Counted from the first letter of the stretch, positions 15,736-25,171 are shown. The stretch is DNA of 38,881 nucleotides from Bacteriovoracaceae bacterium (GCA_947448205.1 CANFNL010000004.1:1-38881), one strand, 5' to 3'. Notes: generated by a model from the sequence alone, not told the origin. Translations and numbers: made by a program.

Positions 15736-17916
15736 ATGTTGGAAAAGACATCTAAATCAAAAGCCACTCCCTCAAAAAATGCAGTCGTTGCTATAAAAAT
15801 GGAGCTGGCCAAAAAATACAATCTCGGTCGCGTTGAAATGCTTGAGATGTTGACTAATATTTATACTTCCAGAAAAGTTGATGATGCAGAAATTTCGATG
15901 AAGAAGCAATCAAAAGCTTTCTTTCAAATTTCAGGAGCTGGACACGAAGGAATTTTAACAGCTGCTGCAAAAGTCTTAATGCCAAAGCATGATTGGTTTT
16001 TAGGTTACTACCGAGACCGCGCTTTATGTTTGGGCCTTGGAGTTACTCCCTATGAAATGCTTTGCCAGGCAAACGGAAACTTAGGCGATACTGCTTCTTA
16101 CGGACGTATGATGCCAGCTCACTGGGGAAATAAGCCTTTAAATATCGTGAATAAATCGTCTTGTACCGGAACACAATTTTTACAAGCTTGTGGTCTTGCT
16201 GAAGCAGGACTTTGGTACAAGCGCCTTAATAATGAATATAAAATGGATACAAAAAATTTGTATCATGATGATGAAATTATTTATGTCTCCACCGGAGATG
16301 GTACGATTGCTCAAGGTGAATTTTGGGAAGGACTAACTACTGCTTGTGTAAATTCCCTGCCAGTTCTCTTCATGGTGGAAGATAATGGCTTTGCTATTTC
16401 TACTCCGACAGATGTTCAGTATCCGGAAGGATCGATTTCAAAAGCTCTAGCAAATTTTCCAGGTTTAAAAATATTTAATTGTGATGGCTGTTGTCCAATT
16501 GAATCCTTTGCCACGATGACAGAAGCGGCAAACTTCATGAGAAAAAATAGAAAGCCTGCTCTGGTTCATGCCACAGTTACACGTCCATACTCGCACTCAC
16601 TATCAGACGATCATGGAATGTATCGAACAAAAGCAGAATTAGCAGATGAGGGATTAAGAGATGTTTTTTATTCTTATCCTAAATTTTTAGTTGAAGCGGG
16701 AATAATTACAGAAAGTGAAAGAGAGGAGCTGCTAAAAAAAGTAACTGCTGATGTAAAAGTTGCGATGGATAAAGCTATTACTACACAATGGCCGGCACTT
16801 AATTCTGTAGAGAAACATCTTTACTCTGAAGAGATCGATATTACTGGAGCTGCTTTTGATAAACCTGCAAACTTCACCGGTAAAGATGATGTGCCAATGG
16901 CCGCTTCTATTAATAAAGTTTTGCGTACGGAATTTGCTAAAAACCCAATGCTAAGAATGTGGGGAGAAGATGTTGCAGATTTTTTTGAAAAAGAGAGACT
17001 CAATAATCCTGAGCTTAAAGGCAAGGGGGGAGTATTCAAACTAACGGCCAATGTTCAAAGAGAATCAAGAGATGGGCAAGTTTTTAATTCGCCTCTTGCT
17101 GAAGCCAATATTATAGGTCGAGCTATTGGTATGGCCATTCGAGGAATTAAACCAGTCGTTGAAATTCAATTTTTTGATTATATCTGGACTGCTTATATGC
17201 AACTTAAAAACGAAATTGCGACACTTCGTTATAGATCAGGTGGAGATTTTAAATGTCCCATGGTCGTGCGTGTACCAATAGGTGGATACCTTAAGGGCGG
17301 AGCAATTTATCACTCTCAATCAGGTGAATCACTCTTTACACATGTGCCAGGAATAAGAGTTGCATATCCTTCAAATTCAGCTGATGCAGCAGGGTTATTG
17401 CGAACTGCTATTCACGGTGATGATCCTGTTATGTTCTTAGAGCACAAACATTTATATTATCAAGGTTATAATCGCGCTCAAGATGTGGGTGAGGATTATA
17501 TGATTCCCTTTGGTAAGGCACGGATTGCTCGTGAAGGCTCTGATGCGACTATTGTTGCCTGGGGAGCACTTGTTCAAAAATCTATTGAAGCGGCCAAAAA
17601 ATGTGAAGCAGCTACTGGCAAGAGCGTCGAAGTCATCGATCTGCGTACTCTGGCGCCGTATGATTTTGAAGCCATTAAAAAATCAATCGCAAAAACTTCA
17701 AAGTTAATGATTGCTCATGAAGAACATAAGACTTCTGGCTTTGCCGGCGAGATCACTGCAAGAGTGAACGAAGAGTGTTTTGAGCTTTTAGATGCGCCGA
17801 TTTTAAGAGTAGGGGCCTTGGATGTTCACTGTGCTTATAATCCAGCGCTGGAAGATTTAATCTTGCCTCAAGTCAGTCATGTGGAAGAGGTATTGAGTAA
17901 GTTATTAGCGTACTAA
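15736..17916 (+). CDS. Branched-chain 2-oxoacid dehydrogenase E1, alpha and beta fused
   Basis: This is the thiamine-diphosphate-dependent E1 that decarboxylates 2-oxo acids in the branched-chain (or related) 2-oxoacid dehydrogenase complex. Alpha-type and beta-type parts are joined in one 726-residue chain. The ThDP motif is in the alpha part: GDG at 187-189 with the asparagine at 217 (EDNGF). The beta part begins at about residue 385 and includes the long conserved PVVEIQFFDYI region. Substrate is inferred from the nearby leucine dehydrogenase; a pyruvate-type E1 is less likely but not excluded. E2 and E3 are not in the window. AAGGA precedes the ATG well. Confidence 0.9.
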   Translation: MLEKTSKSKATPSKNAVVAIKMELAKKYNLGRVEMLEMLTNIYTSRKVDDAEISMKKQSKAFFQISGAGHEGILTAAAKVLMPKHDWFLGYYRDRALCLGLGVTPYEMLCQANGNLGDTASYGRMMPAHWGNKPLNIVNKSSCTGTQFLQACGLAEAGLWYKRLNNEYKMDTKNLYHDDEIIYVSTGDGTIAQGEFWEGLTTACVNSLPVLFMVEDNGFAISTPTDVQYPEGSISKALANFPGLKIFNCDGCCPIESFATMTEAANFMRKNRKPALVHATVTRPYSHSLSDDHGMYRTKAELADEGLRDVFYSYPKFLVEAGIITESEREELLKKVTADVKVAMDKAITTQWPALNSVEKHLYSEEIDITGAAFDKPANFTGKDDVPMAASINKVLRTEFAKNPMLRMWGEDVADFFEKERLNNPELKGKGGVFKLTANVQRESRDGQVFNSPLAEANIIGRAIGMAIRGIKPVVEIQFFDYIWTAYMQLKNEIATLRYRSGGDFKCPMVVRVPIGGYLKGGAIYHSQSGESLFTHVPGIRVAYPSNSADAAGLLRTAIHGDDPVMFLEHKHLYYQGYNRAQDVGEDYMIPFGKARIAREGSDATIVAWGALVQKSIEAAKKCEAATGKSVEVIDLRTLAPYDFEAIKKSIAKTSKLMIAHEEHKTSGFAGEITARVNEECFELLDAPILRVGALDVHCAYNPALEDLILPQVSHVEEVLSKLLAY

Positions 17917-17934
17917 AATTTCTGGAAGTAGCTT

Positions 17935-19386
17935 TTATAATTTAAAATTTTGACAAGCATTTCCCGTTGTAGGAGCTTGGCTTTTTTGAGCATTTTCATA
18001 AAGAGCTTTATAGAGTTTTCTTTCCTCAAGTGCAATCTCGCTATTGAGGTAATAGGTTGCAATAGTAGATTTTGCAATTTCTTCTTGCTTGTCTTTTAAA
18101 AAAGATAATTCGGGGTGGTCGCGTAAAAGGAGATTTCTTTTTTCTTTAGCTCTATTGTAAAAAGAAATGTTTCCTTTGATCTTCTCTCTTTCAGAATTAG
18201 TACTGGCAAGGGTTAAGCGATTTGTCGAATCCTGAATGAGTTTATCAAAATCAGTAGTCAGCAATTCTTTTAATGAGTAATTTTCATTATAATTAGTTTG
18301 AAATAAATTTTGAAGGTGATCGAATTTTAATTGATTGTCTAATTCTTGCATTTTTAATGCGGCAATCTCCATAGAGTTTTTATACTGGGTCAGCAAATCT
18401 TTTAAGTGAGTTAAGTCTAATAACTTCGTTTTAGTGGTCCAGAAAAAACTGGAAGTGACAGTGTTAATGCTTTCAGCAAAATTAATAGTCTCTATCAGAG
18501 AATTGAAGTTTTGATAGGCCATGCATATCTTTTGATTGCTTCGATTTTCTTCAAGGTATGTGACCATCTTGTCTGCATGTTCATCAAAGTGATAAAAATA
18601 GGGAGTCATCTTCTCGTATAACAAGGCAGTGACGGATTGACTGGCCGGTGTAGAAATCATTGGGAATGCAGGAGTATCGTCTTTGTCTCGAGCTTCTAAA
18701 AAAACTTCTTCTAAATTTTTACCTTTTTGTAAGGCTTTAGCGAAATTTTCAGAAAAAGGTCCATAGGCAAAGTGGTTAGGCCCAGAGCCAGAGACAACAC
18801 AAGTATTTTCATCAGCAAGAGCTTGTGAATTTCCAGAATGGCAGCTTCCATCGAAGATCGCCATTTTTACTCCCTTTTTCTTTGCTAAGTCTCTTAAGAT
18901 TTTAAGTTGATCGAGATCGACCAGTTCAGCTCCTTTGAGAGTGTTATAATCTTTGGATTCATTAGCAGAGGTGGCTATTGAGTGTGAGTCAAATTCGTTC
19001 TGCTTTAAAGCCCCATGGCCGTTGACATAAATCATGAATTGATCACCTGAGACCATTTCATTATTCTCAAGCATTGCTTTGTATTTTGCGATAAGCCTTT
19101 TGTAGTCCGCTTCTAAAAAATGAGATTTTTCTGCGTTCTCTGGAAACTGACTATTAATGATTTCTTGGGTCACAGCATGTCCACCATTTAAAGCGACATT
19201 AACTTTTATTCCGGGGCTGCGCTTGGTGTAGTCGGCAATATCTTTAATGGATTGATCAAATATAGTTGTTTGCTTATCTTTGTCTTCACCACCGGCACCA
19301 ATAACCAATAAGTAGTTTGAAGACCAAGCTGTCTGGCTCATGATGAGCCCAAAAAATAATGTTATTTTTTGGCAGTTAGATATCAT
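17935..19386 (-). CDS. Secreted caspase/legumain-fold (clan CD) cysteine protease
   Basis: The 483-residue protein begins with a signal peptide (about residues 1-22). It then shows the catalytic pair of clan CD peptidases: H124 in YVNGHGA and C182 in FDGSCHSG, each after a hydrophobic strand as in C13 and C14 families. The SCHSG form is close to metacaspase motifs. The catalytic domain covers about 25-265; the rest is a long, mostly helical, charged region of unknown role. It overlaps the upstream 121-residue secreted gene by four bases (ATGA), so the two are cotranscribed. The substrate, and whether it acts on prey or self proteins, is not known. Confidence 0.75.
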   Translation of the reverse strand: MISNCQKITLFFGLIMSQTAWSSNYLLVIGAGGEDKDKQTTIFDQSIKDIADYTKRSPGIKVNVALNGGHAVTQEIINSQFPENAEKSHFLEADYKRLIAKYKAMLENNEMVSGDQFMIYVNGHGALKQNEFDSHSIATSANESKDYNTLKGAELVDLDQLKILRDLAKKKGVKMAIFDGSCHSGNSQALADENTCVVSGSGPNHFAYGPFSENFAKALQKGKNLEEVFLEARDKDDTPAFPMISTPASQSVTALLYEKMTPYFYHFDEHADKMVTYLEENRSNQKICMAYQNFNSLIETINFAESINTVTSSFFWTTKTKLLDLTHLKDLLTQYKNSMEIAALKMQELDNQLKFDHLQNLFQTNYNENYSLKELLTTDFDKLIQDSTNRLTLASTNSEREKIKGNISFYNRAKEKRNLLLRDHPELSFLKDKQEEIAKSTIATYYLNSEIALEERKLYKALYENAQKSQAPTTGNACQNFKL

Positions 19387-19748
19387 TCACATTTATCCTT
19401 TGAGATAAGTCTCATGCCTGTATCGGCAGGATTGATGGGATTGGGGAGTCTTGATTTAATAGTTTTTATTAATCCTTGAATCTTTGATCCCTTGGGTGGG
19501 GTATTAATTAGCACCTCTGCCACAATGGCCTGGTCAATATAAGGAGCCAACCTGACTTCATTTTCAATGGGTATGGCAACTTCAAACTCAGATTGGGTCT
19601 TATCGTTAACAACAATTAAGACGCCTTTTTTACTCGATTGAGCGACCCCTTGGACTTTATAAGTGCCACAGCCTTCAAAACCGCTCCAGTGGGTTAGGGC
19701 GCTGGTGGAATTTATCAGAAAAAGACTCAAGAGACTCAAAAAGCGCAT
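19383..19748 (-). CDS. Small secreted protein, partner of the caspase-fold protease
   Basis: I do not recognise the family. The 121-residue product has a clear signal peptide (residues 1-17, cleavage near TSA-L) and a mature part of about 104 residues that looks mostly beta. It has two cysteines, C27 near the start and C120 next to the end, which could form one disulfide. It lies upstream of the protease gene in the same transcript and overlaps it by four bases. A chaperone, inhibitor or prodomain-like role is an inference from that linkage only. Confidence 0.7.
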   Translation of the reverse strand: MRFLSLLSLFLINSTSALTHWSGFEGCGTYKVQGVAQSSKKGVLIVVNDKTQSEFEVAIPIENEVRLAPYIDQAIVAEVLINTPPKGSKIQGLIKTIKSRLPNPINPADTGMRLISKDKCE

Positions 19749-19890
19749 TACTAAACCTTTAAACTTAAAACAATTAAAGCCTCTTTAATTTCCCATCAAT
19801 CAAGCTTTTAATCAAATTTTTAAATAATGAAATTGTAAAAATTACCGTCTTCTAAAGACGAGTGGCCTTCTATTATGTTACTTATGGCCA

Positions 19891-20694
19891 ATGAAAGAAT
19901 TAAATATTGAAAACCCATTGGCCGTAAAAATTCGCAAACAAATGACACGAGCTTTAAGTGATTATCACATGATTGCACCTAATGATAAAATCATGGTAGC
20001 CGTATCTGGTGGGAAAGACTCAACTATTCTAGCGATCTTGTTAAAAGAAATACAAAAAAAAGCGTCTATGGAATTTAGTTTTGAAGCAGTGATGCTCGAT
20101 CAAAAACAACCTGGCTTTGATGCCCGTGCTTTTCAAGCATTCATGGCAGATCAACAAATTAAACTTACTATTTTAGAAGAAGATACCTACTCAATTGTAA
20201 AAGAAAAGACAGCAGCAGGGGGGACTTATTGTTCACTTTGTTCGCGCCTCAGAAGAGGAATTCTTTATAGCTACGCTCACCAAAATCATTTTACTAAAAT
20301 AGCTCTAGGTCATCATCGTGATGATATGCTTGAGACTTTTTTCTTAAATTTGTTTTATTCTGGAAAATTAGGCAGCATGCCTCCAAAACTTTACTCAAAA
20401 GATCATCGCAATATTGTAATTCGCCCACTCACTTTTGTCGCCGAAAGCGATATCGTAGAGCTTGCTCAGTTGTGGCAATTCCCAATTATTCCTTGTAATC
20501 TTTGCGGCTCACAAGAAGGCTTAAAAAGAGAGCGCATGTCAAAATTATTGGATGACTTAGAAAAAGAAATTCCCGATGTCAGACGCTCCATGGCCAATGC
20601 CCTTTCTAATATCGAGCTGTCGCATCTACTTGATCGCAATCAATTTAATTTTGCTTCAGAGCTTCGTGAAACAAAATCGTCCTTAGAATTGTAA
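19891..20694 (+). CDS. ttcA: TtcA, tRNA 2-thiocytidine synthetase
   Basis: TtcA thiolates C32 of some tRNAs using ATP and an iron-sulfur cluster. The PP-loop SGGKDS is at 39-44. Cluster cysteines C115 and C118 (CSLC) and C203 (PCNLC, with C206 in addition) are as expected, and GHHRDD is the usual downstream motif. Length 267 is normal. Ribosome binding is weak at the ATG at 19891; a short inverted repeat (CGTCTT with AAGACG, 19846-19860) lies 31 bases upstream. The last 55 bases overlap the convergent ComEC-like gene. Confidence 0.93.
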   Translation: MKELNIENPLAVKIRKQMTRALSDYHMIAPNDKIMVAVSGGKDSTILAILLKEIQKKASMEFSFEAVMLDQKQPGFDARAFQAFMADQQIKLTILEEDTYSIVKEKTAAGGTYCSLCSRLRRGILYSYAHQNHFTKIALGHHRDDMLETFFLNLFYSGKLGSMPPKLYSKDHRNIVIRPLTFVAESDIVELAQLWQFPIIPCNLCGSQEGLKRERMSKLLDDLEKEIPDVRRSMANALSNIELSHLLDRNQFNFASELRETKSSLEL

Positions 20695-21620
20695 AAGACT
20701 GCAGGACATTGAAGAGTGTTGGTATGAAGAAATAAAAAGAAGGCAATCGCCATTTTATTTTGCTTAATTAGTATCATCCAGACAAAAAGAATTAAAAAAA
20801 AGCTAGAGTTAATCGAGTTTAAATGCGCAATTTTAGCCATCCAATGAATATTGATTAAAAAAAATCTCACAAATGGCTCAAGCCAATTAAAAGAAAATAT
20901 TTTAAAAGTGATTAAGTATAAATAGGACATTGGCAGTAGAGCTGAAAAATAAGTCAATAGCGGCAATTGAAGTAAAAGGGCTATTGGCGATAGTTCCTGT
21001 AGACTAAAAAAAGCCACAAGTAAGTGAGAAGCCAATAATCCTAAAAGACAATTAATTCTAGTTTCATTTCTAAGGGAGATGTAGGTTCCCATATAGAGAA
21101 AGCTTAAAATAAAACTAAGAGCAGAGTGATGATAGTGGCCAAAAATAAAAGCGAGAAAAAAAGTAAGAAGAAATAAATGCTCTACAGAAAATGGCAAGTT
21201 GAATTTATTTTTCAATAAAAAAAGCAATCTGAACATAATAAGTCTTTTTATGGCCAGATAGGGGAGCCAATAGAGAATTAGCAATAAAAATATCCGAGCT
21301 CTCTTGATTTTTTTAAATAGAAAATAAGCAAAGAATAACAATCCCGCTAGATGGATACCCGAAGGTGAAAAAAGATAGCCAATTTGTAGTTTATTAAAAT
21401 CAGCGTTAACCCTCGCAGGTAATTTTATTTTATCCCCCGTGGAATAACTCCAAACAGCTTGGGCGTAAGTGGGGGTGTGGAAACTTTCTATAAAGGCTGT
21501 CTTCTGACTGACTAAAAGTTTGGGAAGTTGAGGTTTATAGCTGGCTCCATGCAAAGAGAAGGGCCTAGTAAAAGCCAATAAAAAAGCAGCAATCAGGTTA
21601 ATCAAAAAGAAGAATTTCAT
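20640..21620 (-). CDS. ComEC/Rec2-type competence-domain membrane protein, reduced
   Basis: The 326-residue protein has a short N-terminal segment, then a region with the motif FSPSGIHLAG, which matches the ISGLH motif of the competence domain of ComEC/Rec2 DNA-uptake channels, followed by about seven to eight membrane helices. The normal ComEC (700 residues or more) also has an OB-fold and a metallo-beta-lactamase-like domain; neither is present here. It may be a stripped channel or a paralog. The 3' end overlaps ttcA by 55 bases. It is divergent from nadC-nadB. Confidence 0.65.
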   Translation of the reverse strand: MKFFFLINLIAAFLLAFTRPFSLHGASYKPQLPKLLVSQKTAFIESFHTPTYAQAVWSYSTGDKIKLPARVNADFNKLQIGYLFSPSGIHLAGLLFFAYFLFKKIKRARIFLLLILYWLPYLAIKRLIMFRLLFLLKNKFNLPFSVEHLFLLTFFLAFIFGHYHHSALSFILSFLYMGTYISLRNETRINCLLGLLASHLLVAFFSLQELSPIALLLQLPLLTYFSALLPMSYLYLITFKIFSFNWLEPFVRFFLINIHWMAKIAHLNSINSSFFLILFVWMILIKQNKMAIAFFLFLHTNTLQCPAVFYNSKDDFVSRSSEAKLN

Positions 21621-21658
21621 ACCTAAGTAATAGAAAAGTGATTACTCCTATAAAAAAC

Positions 21659-21684
21659 TTAACTCTTTGTCTCTAAAGGGTTAA
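21659..21684. promoter_or_regulatory. Dyad in the ComEC-like/nadC divergent region
   Basis: Arms TTAACTCTTT and AAAGGGTTAA are inverted repeats over 10 bases (one G-T pair) with a 6-base loop. It lies 39 bases from the ComEC-like start and 56 bases from the nadC start. No T-run follows in either direction. An operator for NAD-synthesis genes is possible but it does not match a known NAD-regulator site that I can name. Confidence 0.35.
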
Positions 21685-21739
21685 AAAGGGTCTTGCTAGA
21701 ATTTTTACGCAGGCATTAGTCAAAAAAGAGAGCAGAGAA

Positions 21740-22591
21740 ATGACACTTTTAGAAAAAGCAATAGAAGCTGATTTAGAGCGCTTCTTCGAAGAAGACGACC
21801 TTAAAGGAAATGCTTTCTATTGGCGGGAGCTACCTCAATCTCTTGTTGAATGCCAACTCAAAATTAAAAGTGATGCCTTTTTATCAGGACTTCCCTATTT
21901 TGTAGGGGCCTTTAATTATCTTGGTGCAAAGCTCTCTTATGATGATTATTTTTTTAAATATGAAGGAAAAAATTACACCAAAGGTGAAGTGATTACTTTT
22001 CAACTTCCTTTTTCAATTGCTTTAACTGGCGAGCGAGTTGCCCTTAATCTTCTGCAACGCTCAACAGCGGTGTCGACTCATACTCAACGCTTTGTTGAAA
22101 AATCATCTCATTCTAATATCCGCATTCTTGATACAAGAAAAACAACACCTGGACTTCGCTCTTTGGAGAAATATGCAGTGAGAGTTGGGGGGGGGCATAA
22201 CCATCGCTTCTCGCAAGCGGATGTTTGGATGATTAAAGATAATCATAAAACATACTTTGGTGGGTTAAGGCCAGCTTGGGATTTTTTTAAAAATATGCAA
22301 ACTCATTATCAAAACATAGTCGTAGAAATTCATTCAATTGATGAATTACAATTGGCAAAAGAATTAAAAATTAACCACCTCATGCTGGATAATTTCTCGG
22401 TAGCTGATTTAAAAAAAGCTGTTGAACTTAAATCTGCTGGTATGACCTATGAAATTTCTGGAGGAGTGACTCTTTTAAATCTTGAGCAATATTTAGTTGA
22501 AGGCATCGATGCCATCAGCATCGGGGCCCTCACTCATAGTGCTCCTCATGTAGATCTTTCAATGAAAATAAAAGCATTGGGGATAATATGA
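21740..22591 (+). CDS. nadC: NadC, nicotinate-nucleotide pyrophosphorylase
   Basis: NadC makes nicotinate mononucleotide from quinolinate and PRPP, the third step of de novo NAD synthesis. The core motifs are visible: LLQRSTAVSTHTQRF (family NxxxxxSGIAT region, here varied), LDTRKTTPGLRSLEKYAV, GGGHNHR, and a late GGV/SIGALTHS phosphate-binding end. Length of 283 is normal. It overlaps nadB by four bases (ATGA), which fits a nadC-nadB operon. The nadA gene for quinolinate synthase is not in the window. Confidence 0.95.
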   Translation: MTLLEKAIEADLERFFEEDDLKGNAFYWRELPQSLVECQLKIKSDAFLSGLPYFVGAFNYLGAKLSYDDYFFKYEGKNYTKGEVITFQLPFSIALTGERVALNLLQRSTAVSTHTQRFVEKSSHSNIRILDTRKTTPGLRSLEKYAVRVGGGHNHRFSQADVWMIKDNHKTYFGGLRPAWDFFKNMQTHYQNIVVEIHSIDELQLAKELKINHLMLDNFSVADLKKAVELKSAGMTYEISGGVTLLNLEQYLVEGIDAISIGALTHSAPHVDLSMKIKALGII

Positions 22592-24165
22592 ACTCTCAAG
22601 CGACAACTCAAAATAATGAATATGATGTTCTCATTATTGGCACGGGCATTGCGGGATTATCAGCAGCTGCTGGGCTTGCTGAGCGCGGATTAAAAGTTGC
22701 CATCGTTACTCGCGAAAAAGATCCAGCTTTAACTAATACCTCTTGGGCCCAAGGGGGAATTATTTATGCTAAAGGAACGGAAGAGTCGTTAGTTGAAGAT
22801 ATAATGAAGGCTAGTGCGGGGACATCTTCTGTTGATGCTGCTCGATTCGTTGCTTATGAATCAAGTTTTATCTTAGAAGATTTACTCATTCATAAAGCTC
22901 ATTCTAATTTTGAGCGCGATGAAAGTGGAGAGCTTTTATTTACTAAAGAAGCTGCTCATTCGACACCAAGAATTCTTTATCGTGGAGACTACACCGGTAA
23001 AGATATTCAGATTACGTTGCTTAATTACTTAAGAAATAATTTTAGTAATGTAACTTTTCTCACAAGTCATACTGCTATTGATTTACTCACAGCTTTGCAT
23101 CATGGAGTAAAAATTCAACAACGTTATGAAGAAAATAAAGTTCTAGGAGCTTATGTTTTTAATCAAGAAACAAAAGTAGTTTTAAAAATTCTCTCCAAAT
23201 TTACGATCCTCGCCACCGGTGGAATCGGAGCTTTATATCTTCATCATACTAACTCAGAAGGAGCTCGCGGTGATGGTCATGCGATGGCCAAAAGAGCAGG
23301 AGCCGTTTTAACAGATTTAGAATTTATTCAGTTTCATCCCACTAGCTTTTTTAGTGGATCTACTCACCGAAGATTTTTAATTAGCGAGGCAGTACGCGGC
23401 GAAGGTGGATTTTTACTCAACTCTGCAGGTGTTCGTTTTATGGCGAAATACCATCCAGACCTTGAGCTTGCTCCAAGGGATATTGTCGCACGAGCGATCG
23501 CAGAAGAAATTATTGAATCTCAAAGTGATTGCGTTTATTTAGATATTTCTCACAAAGATGCTGAATGGATTAAAAATCGTTTTCCAACTATCTACAAGCA
23601 CTGCCTAGAGCATGGAGTGGATATGTGCAAAGAGCCTATTCCTGTTGTTCCTGCCGCCCATTACACATGTGGGGGAGTTAAGACAGACTTGAAAGGCTTG
23701 ACAACACTTAAAAATTTATATGCTGTTGGTGAAGTCGCTTGTACTGGGCTTCACGGAGCAAATCGTTTGGCTTCCACTTCACTTTTAGAAGGAATGACTT
23801 TTGGTTATTTTGCGGCTTTAGATATTTTTAAAAATGTGGATAACGAAAAAATATATTCAAGTGATCAGATAAAAAATTGGGTTGATGGAGCAGAAGAGGG
23901 CGATACTGCCCTTATTCATCAGGACTGGTTGACTCTAAAGCAGACTATGTGGAATTACGTTGGGCTTACTCGGTCGAAAGATCGCTTATCAAGAGCAGAG
24001 GCGATGTTTAATGAATTAAGTGATGAAATTAATCGCTTTTATAAAGACGCTGCTTTAGTCGATAGTCTTATTGGTTTAAGAAATGCTGTTGAAATTTCTC
24101 ATCAAGTGCTTTTGGCTTCAAAAAGAAACACCCAGTCCATAGGATGTTTCTTTCGTAAAAGTTAA
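22588..24165 (+). CDS. nadB: NadB, L-aspartate oxidase
   Basis: NadB oxidises L-aspartate to iminoaspartate with FAD, the first step of NAD synthesis. Features: FAD motif GTGIAGLSAA near the start, TSWAQGGI, the ATGGIG motif, LTDLEFIQFHPT, RGEGGFLLN, and the C-terminal HGANRLASTSLLEG motif. Length 525 fits. Succinate dehydrogenase flavoprotein is excluded by the TSWAQGGI pattern and by the neighbouring nadC. Its stop lies one base from the end of the convergent cytochrome gene. Confidence 0.95.
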   Translation: MNSQATTQNNEYDVLIIGTGIAGLSAAAGLAERGLKVAIVTREKDPALTNTSWAQGGIIYAKGTEESLVEDIMKASAGTSSVDAARFVAYESSFILEDLLIHKAHSNFERDESGELLFTKEAAHSTPRILYRGDYTGKDIQITLLNYLRNNFSNVTFLTSHTAIDLLTALHHGVKIQQRYEENKVLGAYVFNQETKVVLKILSKFTILATGGIGALYLHHTNSEGARGDGHAMAKRAGAVLTDLEFIQFHPTSFFSGSTHRRFLISEAVRGEGGFLLNSAGVRFMAKYHPDLELAPRDIVARAIAEEIIESQSDCVYLDISHKDAEWIKNRFPTIYKHCLEHGVDMCKEPIPVVPAAHYTCGGVKTDLKGLTTLKNLYAVGEVACTGLHGANRLASTSLLEGMTFGYFAALDIFKNVDNEKIYSSDQIKNWVDGAEEGDTALIHQDWLTLKQTMWNYVGLTRSKDRLSRAEAMFNELSDEINRFYKDAALVDSLIGLRNAVEISHQVLLASKRNTQSIGCFFRKS

Positions 24166-24166
24166 A

Positions 24167-25072
24167 TTATTTTTGTGGTTTTTCCACAGTGTTATTTACA
24201 GCTTTCAAAGATTGGAGATAGACAATAATATCGGCGCGATCGGAATTTGAAAGTTTTGAAGTACCATTTTTTATTACTTGCCACATATCTCCAGAAACAA
24301 TATCACCAGTCGGTGTTTCACCCTCAGATAAAAATGTTTCCCAGTCGGTTACAGTCCAATTGCCTTTTCCAGTAACACCATCACTTGTTAAGTTTGCAGC
24401 GACTTCATCAGCACCAAAGAGTGCTCCACCCATCCATTTTTTTGTAATTAATCCACCTAAGGCATTTCTTGGTGTATGACATTCTGTACAGTGAAGTGCT
24501 GCCTCAACTAAATAAGCACCTCTATTCCAAGACTGACTCTTATCCGGATTTATTTTGAAAACCCCTTGGTATTTTGAAACTGCCTCCTGAGTGTTGCTGA
24601 CGAAATATTTTCTAAAATTAAGGCTTCGCCATGCAAACATGAGGGATCTGTGATTATAGGGAGACTTTAATTCACTTTTTTTATTTTCTACAGCTTGAGG
24701 AGGAAGCGACATAATATAGGCTTTCATCGCAAGAATATCTTCGTCTGTTAATTTACTGTAAGAAGTAAAAGGAAAAGCTGGGTAATAAAATTGTTTTTTG
24801 GGTGAGATTCCATTTCTTAAAGCTTTCAAAAAATCTTGATCACTCCAATTACCAATGCCAAATTTGGTATCGGAAGAAATATTGGGAGTATAAAAGTTAC
24901 CAAAGTTGGTGGCAATTTTAAATCCGCCAGCAAGAGGTTTGGCTTTATCGGGTGTATGACAATTCATGCAGCCAGCGGCCATGAAAATGTATTTCCCTTT
25001 CTCCAATTTTGTCTCGGAAAAACTTGTTGTCGATAAAAATAAAAATGCCAAGGTGATAATAGAAAATTTCAT
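24167..25072 (-). CDS. Secreted diheme cytochrome c
   Basis: An exported electron carrier. After a signal peptide (about 1-20) it has two heme c sites: C35-M-N-C38-H39 and C195-T-E-C198-H199, in two tandem cytochrome c domains of about 140 residues each. This layout resembles the cytochrome subunit of alcohol or aldose dehydrogenases. The partner dehydrogenase is not in the window. A good binding site (GAGG) precedes the ATG at 25072. The region upstream (25073-25342) is unusually rich in inverted repeats and may be its leader. It ends with a single base between its stop and that of nadB. Confidence 0.92.
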   Translation of the reverse strand: MKFSIITLAFLFLSTTSFSETKLEKGKYIFMAAGCMNCHTPDKAKPLAGGFKIATNFGNFYTPNISSDTKFGIGNWSDQDFLKALRNGISPKKQFYYPAFPFTSYSKLTDEDILAMKAYIMSLPPQAVENKKSELKSPYNHRSLMFAWRSLNFRKYFVSNTQEAVSKYQGVFKINPDKSQSWNRGAYLVEAALHCTECHTPRNALGGLITKKWMGGALFGADEVAANLTSDGVTGKGNWTVTDWETFLSEGETPTGDIVSGDMWQVIKNGTSKLSNSDRADIIVYLQSLKAVNNTVEKPQK

Positions 25073-25171
25073 ATTTGCCTCAAAGTAAATTTAGGCTTTC
25101 ATAGCATGAAGAAATTGTATTAGAGAGCTACATTGGCCAGACGATAAAATTTACAGAGTTTTAAAAAGAAT

